Source of the DNA: Phycisphaeraceae bacterium
GTDB taxonomy: Bacteria > Planctomycetota > Phycisphaerae > Phycisphaerales > UBA1924
Assembly (NCBI GenBank): GCA_007693965.1
Contig: RECQ01000024.1
Location: forward strand, 1-64,000
DNA: 64,000 nt
Reading direction: 5' to 3'
The position numbers and the translations under genes were made by a program. Every line of letters begins with the position of its first letter. The first letter of the stretch is position 1. This document shows, piece after piece, positions 24,853 through 34,647 of the stretch. Below the pieces are notes generated by a model. It saw nothing but the letters and a program-made list of their open reading frames with translations, searched no databases and was not told the DNA's origin.

Positions 24853-25510
24853 CGTGTGGTTCCTTCGCCGGTTCGACAAGAGATGAATGCCGCACGTGCA
24901 AAGCACGGGCGGTGGGGGGGAAATCGGCAGAACATACGCAGCGTTCGAAGCGTGGTTGCAACACCGATCGGCGAGATCGGACACAGTGGCGGTTTTGATC
25001 CAGAACGGCTCAATTCGCCTCGATTGTTCGATGAAAACACCCGGAACAAGGCTCCGGGCAGGCGGGTGCGTCGTGAAGTTTTTCGAAGTTCGATCGGGTG
25101 ACAGCGCTGCGCATCGCGCGCCGCGAGATGGCTGGGGAGCCTGGGCGCCTTCGCCGCGGCCGAGGCGCCGCCGGTCGCTGGGTGAGCGCGTGCGACATCG
25201 TTCGCGTGCGCCGGAACGCACGAGCGGCCAACACCCTGTTTCGGTGTTGTCTGCAAACTGATCAATTCGGCGGCGCCTCCAAGGCGCCGTCCGTGCGACT
25301 GCTCTGCATCCTCTCCAACCTCTCCTCGTCGTCAATCGGCAGATGGCCTCATGCCGCAAGACGTGTCGGCCGGTCCGGCGCGGTCAGGGGCCGGTGGCGG
25401 TTTCGCCGAGCGGTGAGCTCAACATGATGGCGAGTCGACGCTGCGAGCAACAGTGAAATCTCCGGCGCAGTGGCCGATTTTGCAGTTTTTTTCGGTCCTG
25501 CCGGAATTGT
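24853..25510. other. 658-bp stretch without a supported gene
   Basis: Upstream of the beta-helix gene (minus strand) and downstream of the kinase gene. Several short frames exist on both strands but none has protein-like composition or a good start site. It probably holds the promoter and leader of the beta-helix gene. I see no clear hairpin followed by a T-run. Confidence 0.5.
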
Positions 25511-27799
25511 TCAGTTGTCGTTCGGTGGGGATGGTTTAAGATGGAGAAGCTCGGGCTCCGGCGGGCGCGAGGGCGCCTTTCGTGCGGCTTCGACGCGGGC
25601 GATCTGACTGGGGAGCTGGTTGAGCAGCATGCGGACATCGGTAAGTCTGGCTTCGTAGGGCGAGATCGTTTCGATAAGGCGCCGCGATGCGCGCAGGTGC
25701 GCCAGCGCCGCGTCGATATCGCCCCGGTGTTCAGCCTCCAGCCCCTTGAGCTGGAGCACGCGCGCCATGTGAATGGTGAACTGGCGTGAGTGTGGATATT
25801 CGAGCAGGAGTTGTTCGCCGTATTGCGCCGCACGCTCAAGCGCGGGCCTCAGATTCGGATCGTCGCGGCCCGCGTGACGCCATGCGTAGAGCGCCTGTGC
25901 GTAGTGCGCCTGACAGGAAGCGAACAAAGTGAGGTAGTGATCGGGGAAGCGCTCGATGAGCAGATCTGCGATTCCGAGCGAATCATCAAGCCACGGTTTG
26001 GCTGCGGCAGCGTTTCCATGGTGAAGATGCATTCCGATACGTTGTTTGCTCCAGAACAGGTTGTCAAGGAAGCGGCGTTCGTGCGGGTGTTCGTCGGCGA
26101 GTTCGGCGTCGATATCGTGCGCAATGAGAAAGTCGGGGATGGGATCCGAAACGTCTCCGGTGCGGGCGCCGACCTGGGCGCGCATCACGATTGCGACTGC
26201 GTAGCGCATGCGCTGCCATGGATCGTCCGGGCGGAGTTCGGTCAGCCTGCTGCGAATCCGGACGGCGCTGTCGATCGCTTGATACGCCTCGCGATTCTGC
26301 TCCTCGTCATAGGTCAGCAGGGAGACCGCCGCTTCAAGAGCGCGTGCGTGATTGCCGAGCAGCGTGACGTCGTCGGGGCGTTGCTTGAGCTGGGCGCTGG
26401 ATTGTCGAAGGATTTCATTAAGCAGGTCACGGCGGATTTCCAGTGCGCCGGGAACACGCTCCAGGCGTGTGACCACGTCGCTGAGAAAATAATTGGAGAG
26501 CCGGATTGCCTCGTCGTACTGTGTTTCGGCTTCGAGATGGGCGTGTATGGCCCTGACGCGCTCTCGATTTATGGCGAGGACGGCGCCGAAGAGGAGCGCG
26601 GCGATGATCGCGATCGACGCCGCGAGCACACGGTGACGCCGTATGAGTTTTCCGAAACGGTAGAGGGCGCTTGGGGCTCGGGCGTTGATGGGCTGGTGAT
26701 CGAGAAACCGGCGGACATCGTCGGCGAGCGCGGAGGCAGAGTCGTAGCGGCGCGCCGGGTCTCGCGACATTGCCTTGTGCGTGATGATGTCCAGATCGCG
26801 GGGAATCGTGTGATCGAGCGACGCCAGCGTCGTCGGATCGTCCTCGCTGATCATGCGCATCGCCTCTGGAATCGGCTTGCTGCGCACATCGAATGGAAGC
26901 CGTTCTGCGAGCAACTCGAAGAGCAGGACGCCGAGCGCATAGACATCCGATCTGGCGTCGACCTGTCTGAACTCTCCTTTGATCTGTTCAGGGCTCATGT
27001 AGGCGACCGTTCCGATGATGGCGCCGGAGTCTCCGTGAACCGTGGTGTGCTGGATGTCAGAGTCGGTGGCGCGGGCGACGCCGAAATCGAGCACCTTCGG
27101 CTGCGGTTCGGATTCACCGTCATCGCCCGTTCCCCTTCGCTCCACCACCAGGATGTTCCCCGGCTTGAGATCGCGATGGATCACGCCCTTCATATGCGCA
27201 TGATGCACCGCTTCGCAGATGCGGACGAAGAGTTTCAGCCGATCGCGCCGGGAAGGGTTGTGCTTCTTCACATAATCAAGCAGCGTGTCGCCTTCGACCA
27301 GCTCCATGGCGAAGAACGGCTGTGGACCTTCGCCGAGATCCGCAGCGCCGGCCTCGATGATCTGCGCAATGCCAGGATGATTCAGCCGCCCCAGAGCCTC
27401 GGCCTCGATCGCGATGCGTCTGCTCGCCGAGCGCGAGAGCCGCCCCTGCCGCAGCACCTTCAGCGCGACCCTCCGCTTGGGGCTGGACTGCTCCGCCTCG
27501 TACACCACCCCCATGCCGCCGACGCCGATCCGGCGCGTGACGTGATAGTGTTTCAGCCGGCGTCCGATCAGCGACGGCCCCGCCTGGTCCTCCGCCAGCG
27601 GCCAGAGGCTGGTGCGATCGCTCGTGTCGAGGAAGCCGCTCGCGTCGTCATGAGACTTCAGCAGCGATTCAACGCAGTCTCGCAGCGCACCGTCAGGACA
27701 CTCGCGGTCGAGAAAGTCGGCCCGCTCCGGCGCCGGCATCTCCATGGCGCGCTCGAAGAGAAACTCCAGGAGCGTAGTGGATTCAGTCCTGTGGTCCAT
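25511..27799 (-). CDS. Membrane Ser/Thr protein kinase with TPR-like C-terminal region
   Basis: A 762-residue PknB-type kinase. The N-terminal ~80 residues (LEFLFERAMEMPAPERADFL) form the usual leader of planctomycete kinases. The kinase domain (~85-365) has GVGGMG at 92-97, Lys114, HRDLKPGN with Asp210, DFG at 238-240 and the GTVAYMSPEQ activation segment. A single membrane helix lies at ~390-410 (VLAASIAIIAALLFGAVLAI), and the outer ~350 residues are helical and TPR-like. It starts inside the sigma factor gene with a 17-bp overlap, so the two are coupled. The kinase probably controls, or responds with, the ECF factor. Its external signal is unknown. Confidence 0.93.
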   Translation of the reverse strand: MDHRTESTTLLEFLFERAMEMPAPERADFLDRECPDGALRDCVESLLKSHDDASGFLDTSDRTSLWPLAEDQAGPSLIGRRLKHYHVTRRIGVGGMGVVYEAEQSSPKRRVALKVLRQGRLSRSASRRIAIEAEALGRLNHPGIAQIIEAGAADLGEGPQPFFAMELVEGDTLLDYVKKHNPSRRDRLKLFVRICEAVHHAHMKGVIHRDLKPGNILVVERRGTGDDGESEPQPKVLDFGVARATDSDIQHTTVHGDSGAIIGTVAYMSPEQIKGEFRQVDARSDVYALGVLLFELLAERLPFDVRSKPIPEAMRMISEDDPTTLASLDHTIPRDLDIITHKAMSRDPARRYDSASALADDVRRFLDHQPINARAPSALYRFGKLIRRHRVLAASIAIIAALLFGAVLAINRERVRAIHAHLEAETQYDEAIRLSNYFLSDVVTRLERVPGALEIRRDLLNEILRQSSAQLKQRPDDVTLLGNHARALEAAVSLLTYDEEQNREAYQAIDSAVRIRSRLTELRPDDPWQRMRYAVAIVMRAQVGARTGDVSDPIPDFLIAHDIDAELADEHPHERRFLDNLFWSKQRIGMHLHHGNAAAAKPWLDDSLGIADLLIERFPDHYLTLFASCQAHYAQALYAWRHAGRDDPNLRPALERAAQYGEQLLLEYPHSRQFTIHMARVLQLKGLEAEHRGDIDAALAHLRASRRLIETISPYEARLTDVRMLLNQLPSQIARVEAARKAPSRPPEPELLHLKPSPPNDN

Positions 27800-28358
27800 G
27801 ACGCCGTTTGATCTCCGCGTGCAGCCAGGCCCGCGCGGTGTGCCACTTGCGCCGGGCGCTGTGCTCCGGAAGTTCGAGCGACTCCGCCGTCTGCTCGTGG
27901 GTGAGTCCCGCGAAGTAGCGCAGCTTCACCACCATCGCCCACTGCGAATTGTGCGCCTCCAGCGCTTCAAGGGCTTCATCGAGGTGGAGCAGTTCATCGA
28001 TGCGATCTTCGAGGAGCACTTCATCGGGGTTCAGATAGGCGCGTCGATGGTCGCCGCCACGTTTCTTCGTCTTCCTCGCCCTGGCCCGATCGATCAGGAT
28101 GCGTCGCATCGCCTCCGCCGCGGCGATCATGAATTCGCCGACGTTCGCCCACTGCGTTCTTCCTTCGTTCGCCAGCCGCACGTATGCCTCGTGGACGAGC
28201 GCGGTCGTCTGCAGTGTATGGTCGGGACGTTCGGCGCCCATGTGAATCCTGGCCACGCTTCGCAGCTCGTGATACACCGTGGCGAAGAGTTCATTTCCGT
28301 GCAGGTCTGCGACACCGTCCTGTTGCGACTGCGCACGATCAGTTTGTTCCTCATGCAT
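27783..28358 (-). CDS. ECF-type RNA polymerase sigma factor (kinase-linked group)
   Basis: A 191-residue sigma factor. Region 2 is seen in ELFATVYHELRSVARIHMGA and TTALVHEAYVRLANEGR, and region 4 in LRYFAGLTHEQTAESLELPE and HSARRKWHTARAWLHAEIKR. The TTALVHEAYxRL pattern and the charged RARARKTKKRGGDHRR linker are typical of the planctomycete ECF group linked to Ser/Thr kinases. It would direct core RNA polymerase to its own promoters. The kinase gene follows with a 17-bp overlap. No anti-sigma factor gene is adjacent, in line with control by phosphorylation in this group. Confidence 0.92.
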   Translation of the reverse strand: MHEEQTDRAQSQQDGVADLHGNELFATVYHELRSVARIHMGAERPDHTLQTTALVHEAYVRLANEGRTQWANVGEFMIAAAEAMRRILIDRARARKTKKRGGDHRRAYLNPDEVLLEDRIDELLHLDEALEALEAHNSQWAMVVKLRYFAGLTHEQTAESLELPEHSARRKWHTARAWLHAEIKRRHGPQD

Positions 28359-29301
28359 GATGATTTGTCTGTTGCCTGTTCTGATCAGACGTTCCCACGA
28401 AGGCGGCGGTCAGTATGGCGCCTCGCCGCGGCTCCGGCAACAATATTCCGACGCATTTGCAGGATTGCCTGACATGCGGCGCCGGTCATGCCTCGCCGCC
28501 GCGGCGAAGAGACACGGCGGACTCATACCCCCCGCTTCGCCGACATTCTCATTTGAGGCACATTTTGATGATCCGGGCCGAGTTGAGGACTGCGCCATTC
28601 CTGAACTGGTCTTTCGCGGCCAATGAGCAGCCATCTTCGGCGTCCACCAAGTCCCACGGCCACACCGGCGGATTGGGGGCGAAGGCGACCGACCAGATAC
28701 CACCTCGCCTGGCCTCGCCTCGCAGCGCCTTGCAGCGCGAGCGTTGAAAATTTGGGGGCGTGCGCACTTGACACTGCGTAGCGTTTCTGAAGGCGTCAGG
28801 GACAGGCGAGACCGAAAGCGACACATGGGTCGGGCGTGAGCAGCGCGTCCACCTTGTGACGAATCCCGCAGCAATCGCGGCTTCGACCGCATGGTTCACC
28901 CGCACGTTGTTCAAACGTGGGCTTCCCTCGGCGCTGTTGCGGCCTTCACGCCGCCCAGAAGCCGCCCGGGCCAAGGGCCGTGCGGGACTTCTGAAGCCTG
29001 GCGGGAGTTCGCCGGCAATCGCTGGCGTGTCAAAGGTTCATCGGCGATGTCTGCGTCGCTGCGGCCGTCCGGAATGGGTGGAAACGGTGAAATCTTGTCC
29101 AGATGACCTCGGAATCACCCCTCCGGCTGGATTTTTCTCGCCGGGCGCCCTAATCTTGCCGATTCAACTCTGTGGACGATCGGGTCGCGGTCGAATGTAT
29201 CGACCAACGCGGCTTTCCAGAACGCTTCCTGCGTTCGGAGATTTCCGGTTTTCCAGAGGCGCCGGACGCCTGAACAAACCGGATATCGAGATCGAACCAG
29301 C
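28359..29301. other. 943-bp stretch without a supported gene; possible decayed frame and long helicase leader
   Basis: This gap lies between two divergent genes. On the minus strand around 28552-28700 one frame reads IWSVAFAPNPPVWPWDLVDA and EDGCSLAAKDQFRNGAVLNS, ending at 28549. It looks more protein-like than its surroundings and may be the end of a decayed gene. The rest shows no convincing frame. The ~200 bases before the DEAD-box helicase may be a long 5' leader, which helicase genes often have. Confidence 0.4.
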
Positions 29302-30654
<1,353 letters not shown>

Positions 30655-30755
30655 ATCGTCCCGGGTTTTGTTCGAACAGATGATTACGCCATCGGTGCGC
30701 CTGTGCGCACGGACGTGGCGCGGCTGGATGCATTGTCCGGCCGCGGCGGCCGTCG

Positions 30756-31766
30756 CTACAGCCACTTCATGAACTTGAAGAGCACGATCTGCCCGATCGC
30801 GATGAGCACGAGAATCAGGCACACCATGGCGAAGCCCCAGACCGATCCTTCCAGGGGGATGCCGCCGACGTTGATGCCGAGCAGGCCGGTGATCAGGCCC
30901 AGCGGCAGCGCGATGGTGGCGACGACGGTGAGCATGTAGACGGTCTTGCCGACGCGGGCGTCGTGCCGCGCCCGCATCTCCTCCTGCGTGACGGCGGCGC
31001 GGTCCCGCATTTCCTCCAGAGCCTCGGCGACGCGCGTGGACTGCTCCATCGCCACGCGCAGCTCCGCCTGGTCGCGGGTGGAGAGGATCGCGGGGGCGTT
31101 GTGCACCAGTCGGGCCAGGGCGTCGCGCTGGGGGACGATGTGGCGCCGGTAGGAGATCGCCTGGCGCCGGATGGTGGCGAGCTGGGATCTCCAGCGCGGG
31201 TCGTCGGTTTCGTGCTCGAGCATGCGCTCCTCGATCTCATCCAGCCGCTCTTCGAGGTTGACGATGGTGGGGCTCATGTTGGAGGCCAGGCTGCCCGCGA
31301 CCGCGACCAGGAAACCGCCGGCGGTGGTGGGGGCATCGCCTTTCTGGGCGCGCACCCGGAGGGCGGCGATGGTCTGGAATCGGTATTCGCGGAGGGTGAT
31401 GATCCGGGTCGGCTCGAGCCACAGGCGCATGGCGATCAGCTCATCGTGCTCTGCGCCGGGGTTGGAGTTGATCCCGCGCAGGATGACGAGCACGCCTTCA
31501 CCGAACTCCTGCACGCGCGGGCGCGTCTCCTCCGCCAGCAACGACTCGGCGACGATCGGATCGACACCGGACTCCGAGCGGAGCCACGACTGGGAGTGCG
31601 GCCGCGTCAGGTCGAGATGCACCCAGAGGGGCGGGCCGGACTCGGGATACCCCAGATCGCTCCAGCCGCGTTTCTTCTCATCGAAGTCGCCCGGCTCGCC
31701 GGGCATGCGCGTGGCGAAGACGAGGCCGCCTTCTGCATCGAAGGGTGTGATGGGGGGGATGTCCAT
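30756..31766 (-). CDS. CorA-family divalent cation transporter, ZntB-like
   Basis: A 336-residue inner-membrane channel or transporter; the ATG at 31766 gives MDIPPITPFDAEGGLVFATR. A large cytoplasmic domain with long helices (LDEIEERMLEHETDDPRWRS, SYRRHIVPQRDALARLVHNA) is followed by two membrane helices at the end (TVYMLTVVATIALPLGLITG; GFAMVCLILVLIAIGQIVLF). The loop between them reads GINVGGIP rather than the GMN of CorA magnesium channels. GIN occurs in the ZntB zinc group, so zinc is a likelier substrate than magnesium. Confidence 0.85.
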   Translation of the reverse strand: MDIPPITPFDAEGGLVFATRMPGEPGDFDEKKRGWSDLGYPESGPPLWVHLDLTRPHSQSWLRSESGVDPIVAESLLAEETRPRVQEFGEGVLVILRGINSNPGAEHDELIAMRLWLEPTRIITLREYRFQTIAALRVRAQKGDAPTTAGGFLVAVAGSLASNMSPTIVNLEERLDEIEERMLEHETDDPRWRSQLATIRRQAISYRRHIVPQRDALARLVHNAPAILSTRDQAELRVAMEQSTRVAEALEEMRDRAAVTQEEMRARHDARVGKTVYMLTVVATIALPLGLITGLLGINVGGIPLEGSVWGFAMVCLILVLIAIGQIVLFKFMKWL

Positions 31767-31845
31767 ATCGGGCAGGATATCTGAAGACCGGGGGAGTCGA
31801 TGCGTGTGCGGCCAACAGAGAGAAAGAGGGTGATCGGCCTCCGGC

Positions 31846-31998
31846 ATGGCCACGACGGATCGTCTGTATCATCGGATGGGCTGGACGTGTGCCGGCGCGA
31901 TCCCCGGCTATGCGCTCGACCCCGACGGCGGGGCGATGCACGATGCAGTGTTCTATTACAAGCAACTCGGCCGACGTGAGGCGGCGCCGCCGGCGTGA
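31846..31998 (+). pseudogene. Remnant of a GNAT N-acetyltransferase (C-terminal ~50 residues)
   Basis: The frame from the ATG at 31846 reads MATTDRLYHRMGWTCAGAIP, GYALDPDGGAMHDAVFYYKQ, LGRREAAPPA and stops at 31996-31998. This matches the usual end of small GNAT acetyltransferases (LYxRLGWxxVGxIPGYALxPDGxxxDTVFYYKxL). The preceding acetyl-CoA-binding part is missing: an in-frame TGA stands about 5 codons upstream and the cation transporter gene starts 80 bases away. The fragment is therefore a decayed or truncated gene. Confidence 0.75.
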
Positions 31999-32059
31999 TG
32001 AACCCCGAGCATCAGGCTCGCGTGAGACAATCCACCGCAGACTGAATCAGGAGCAAGAC

Positions 32060-32548
32060 ATGATCCGCATCTTCACGCTCGTCATCCTGTGCATCATGAC
32101 AGGCTGCGCCTCATCGCACACCGGAGGCTCTGCAGGAGAGCAGGAGCGCGGGGACGAGCGCATCAGGCTGGGAAACTTCTCCGTGAGCCTCGCCGTCAGC
32201 GATCTCGAGGCTTCGCGCGCATTCTATGAGAAGCTCGGATTTCGCGCGATCGGCGGCGACCCCGCGCAGAACTGGCTGATCCTTCAGAACCAGACCGCCA
32301 CGATCGGACTCTTCCAGGGGCTGTTCGAGCGGAACACCCTGACGTTCAACCCAGGGTGGGACAGATCCGGGAGCGCACTCGCCGACTTTGACGATGTGCG
32401 CGAGCTCCAACGCACGCTCAGGAGCCGCGGCGTCGCCCTGGAGTCCGAGACCGATGAGTCATCGACAGGCCCCGCCTACATCTTCCTGCTCGACCCCGAC
32501 GGCAATCCGATCCTCATCGATCAGCACGTCCCCGCCCCGCGCAGGTGA
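32060..32548 (+). CDS. Lipoprotein with a glyoxalase/VOC-fold domain
   Basis: A 162-residue protein. The start at 32060 follows aggagcaag, and MIRIFTLVILCIMTGCASSH is a lipoprotein signal with the lipobox Cys at residue 16. Residues ~40-160 form one VOC unit pair: VSLAVSDLEASRAFYEKLGF, WLILQNQTATIGLFQGLFER, SGPAYIFLLDPDGNPILIDQ-like ending. VOC proteins bind a metal and act on small molecules, for instance in fosfomycin or bleomycin resistance or as dioxygenases. A membrane-anchored periplasmic version is unusual. The substrate is unknown. Confidence 0.8.
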   Translation: MIRIFTLVILCIMTGCASSHTGGSAGEQERGDERIRLGNFSVSLAVSDLEASRAFYEKLGFRAIGGDPAQNWLILQNQTATIGLFQGLFERNTLTFNPGWDRSGSALADFDDVRELQRTLRSRGVALESETDESSTGPAYIFLLDPDGNPILIDQHVPAPRR

Positions 32549-32565
32549 GTGCGTCACGGCGAGCA

Positions 32566-33627
32566 TCATTCGAACGGCCTCGATGCGAAGAGGTTCAGCC
32601 CCAGCCGCTCCGAGAGAAACTTGCTGACGCGCTGGCCCTTCACGCTGTTGCCGGCCTCGTCGAGGCGTGGCGCGAAGGTGCCCAGGCCGCCCTTGCCGGG
32701 CGCGACCGTGAAGATGCCGCCGCTGACGCCGCTCTTGCCGGGCAGGCCGATCTCGAAGAGCCAGTCGCCGGAGAGCTCGTACAGGCCCGCGGTGGCGAGG
32801 GAGGCGAGGACGCGTTTGCAGTGTGACGCATCGATCACGCGTTGCCCGGTGATCGGGTTGACGCCGCCGTCGGCGAGGGTGGCGCCCATGACGGCGAGGT
32901 CCTTCGCGGTGACCTTGATGGCGCACTGCTTCGTGTAGACATCGGTCGCCTGGAGGGCGTCGAAGTAGACGCGTCCGTATCCCTCGAGCAGCTTGGCGAT
33001 GCCGCGGTTGCGCTGGTTGGTGGCGGCCTCGGACTCGTACACCTCTTCATCCATCGACAGCTCGCGCCCCGCGAAGCGGGAGAGGCCGTCGAGGATGTAT
33101 TTCCACTTGTCCTCGGCGGTGTCGCCGGGGATGAGGCTGGTGGTCGCGATGGCGCCGGCGTTGACCATCGGGTTCATGGTGCGATCGCGGTTCAGCTCGA
33201 TCGCCATGACCGAGTTGAAGGGCAGGCCGGTGCTGTTGACGCCGAGCTTCTTGCGGGCCTCCTCGGCGCCGATCGCCTGGCACACCAGCGCGAAGACGAA
33301 GGGCTTCGAGACGCTCTGCATCGAGAACTCGTGCGCGATGTCGCCGGCCTCGTGCACCGCGCCGTTGACGCCGACAACGCAGATTCCGAACAGATCGGCC
33401 GGGGTCTTGGCGAGGGCGGGGATGTAATCGGCGACCACGCCCTCATCGACGTCCTTGAAGAGCGCGTGCGCCTCGGCGATGAGGGCTCGGACGATCTCGG
33501 GCTTGGGCAGCGCGCCGGTCGAGATCGCGGCACGAGACGCCGCGGCGTCGACGGGAACTTTCGTGAGCATCGCCAGCTTCTTCTGCGTCACGGTCGTCGC
33601 CGGTTTTCTGTGGCGGCTGTCGTTCAT
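32566..33627 (-). CDS. glsA: Glutaminase A
   Basis: Hydrolyses glutamine to glutamate and ammonia in the cytoplasm. The serine-dependent glutaminase fold is clear: ADYIPALAKTPADLFGICVV, the nucleophile motif SVSK with Ser105 and Lys108 in FSMQSVSKPF, GLPFNSVMAIELNRDRTMNP, NPMVNAGAIATTSLI, and GLPGKSGVSGGIFTVAPGKG. At 353 residues it has an N-terminal extension of ~35 residues over the usual ~310. GGAGGG lies ~9 bases before the ATG. It is the last gene of the probable MFS-asparaginase-glutaminase operon, 28 bp after the asparaginase. Confidence 0.93.
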   Translation of the reverse strand: MNDSRHRKPATTVTQKKLAMLTKVPVDAAASRAAISTGALPKPEIVRALIAEAHALFKDVDEGVVADYIPALAKTPADLFGICVVGVNGAVHEAGDIAHEFSMQSVSKPFVFALVCQAIGAEEARKKLGVNSTGLPFNSVMAIELNRDRTMNPMVNAGAIATTSLIPGDTAEDKWKYILDGLSRFAGRELSMDEEVYESEAATNQRNRGIAKLLEGYGRVYFDALQATDVYTKQCAIKVTAKDLAVMGATLADGGVNPITGQRVIDASHCKRVLASLATAGLYELSGDWLFEIGLPGKSGVSGGIFTVAPGKGGLGTFAPRLDEAGNSVKGQRVSKFLSERLGLNLFASRPFE

Positions 33628-33655
33628 CGTGGAACACCCTCCGGAATGGTTCTGG

Positions 33656-34645
33656 TCACTGGTACGGCGCGAACGCCGTCTTGGCCTGCGCGGCGTCGGC
33701 GCCCTGGCGCAGGCAGAGCCCGAGCAGCAGGCGGGCCTTGAGCCCTGAAAGATATCCCGAGGGGATCAGGCCGCGGCTGATCAGATCGATCTCGGAGCCG
33801 GGATAGCCGTAGGTGCTGGTGAAAACCGGGCCGGTCATCGAGCGCGACGCCAGGACGACGGGGATCTTCTTCGCGACCTCGCCGAGAATCGGCGCCACCT
33901 CCGCGGGCACGTGCCCCGCGCCCATGCCCTCGACGACCAGCCCCGCGTAGCCGAGCGTGTCGGGGAGCGCCTTGAGGATGCGCGCGTCGTACCCCATCGC
34001 CATCTTGAGCAGCGCGATCGGCGCCGGGGAGCCGCGGCCGGTGGGAAAGACGGGCGAGCGCTCCACGCGCGCGTACAGGCGCGGGCGCCCCTCCGCGACA
34101 ACGCCCAGCGGGCCGACCAGCGGCGATGTGAAGGCGGAGGGCACGGCGGTGTGCGACTTCTGCACGAAGCGGGCGGCGTGGATGTCGTAGTTCAGCACCA
34201 CCAGCGCGCCCAAGCCGCGGGCCTGTTGCGAAACCGCGAGCCGCGTCGCCGCGAGGAGATTGGCGGGCCCGTCCGCGCCCGGCGCCTCGGCGCCGCGCAT
34301 CGCGCCGGTGACGACGACCGGCCGCTCGCCGCCAACGAGCAGGTCGAGCAGGAACGCGGATTCCTCGATGGTGTCGGTGCCCTGGATGACGACGGCGCCG
34401 TCGAACCCTTCTTCGGAGAATCCCTTCTCGATGACCTGCGCCACCTCGAGAATGTTGTCGAGCGAGATCGACGGGCTGGGCAGGCGGAAGAGCGAGCGGG
34501 CGTCGAGCTCGGCGACCTCGCCGAGCTGCGGGATGGACTGCACCAGCTCCTCGGCGCCGAGACTGGGCGCGATGCCGCCGGAGTCGTCCTTCACCATGGT
34601 GATGGTGCCGCCGAGAGACAGGATGAGCAATCGGGGCCGGGCCAT
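33656..34645 (-). CDS. L-asparaginase (type I/II family)
   Basis: Hydrolyses asparagine to aspartate and ammonia. The first catalytic threonine is Thr14 in LSLGGTITMV, and the second is Thr90 in VIQGTDTIEESAF. VVVTGAMRGAEAPGADGPAN carries the Asp-Gly and the position of the catalytic lysine triad, here slightly altered from the usual SADG. No signal peptide is visible, which favours a cytoplasmic enzyme. The 329-residue length fits. It follows the MFS gene with 2 bases between stop and start, and precedes glutaminase. Confidence 0.88.
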   Translation of the reverse strand: MARPRLLILSLGGTITMVKDDSGGIAPSLGAEELVQSIPQLGEVAELDARSLFRLPSPSISLDNILEVAQVIEKGFSEEGFDGAVVIQGTDTIEESAFLLDLLVGGERPVVVTGAMRGAEAPGADGPANLLAATRLAVSQQARGLGALVVLNYDIHAARFVQKSHTAVPSAFTSPLVGPLGVVAEGRPRLYARVERSPVFPTGRGSPAPIALLKMAMGYDARILKALPDTLGYAGLVVEGMGAGHVPAEVAPILGEVAKKIPVVLASRSMTGPVFTSTYGYPGSEIDLISRGLIPSGYLSGLKARLLLGLCLRQGADAAQAKTAFAPYQ

Positions 34646-34647
34646 GC

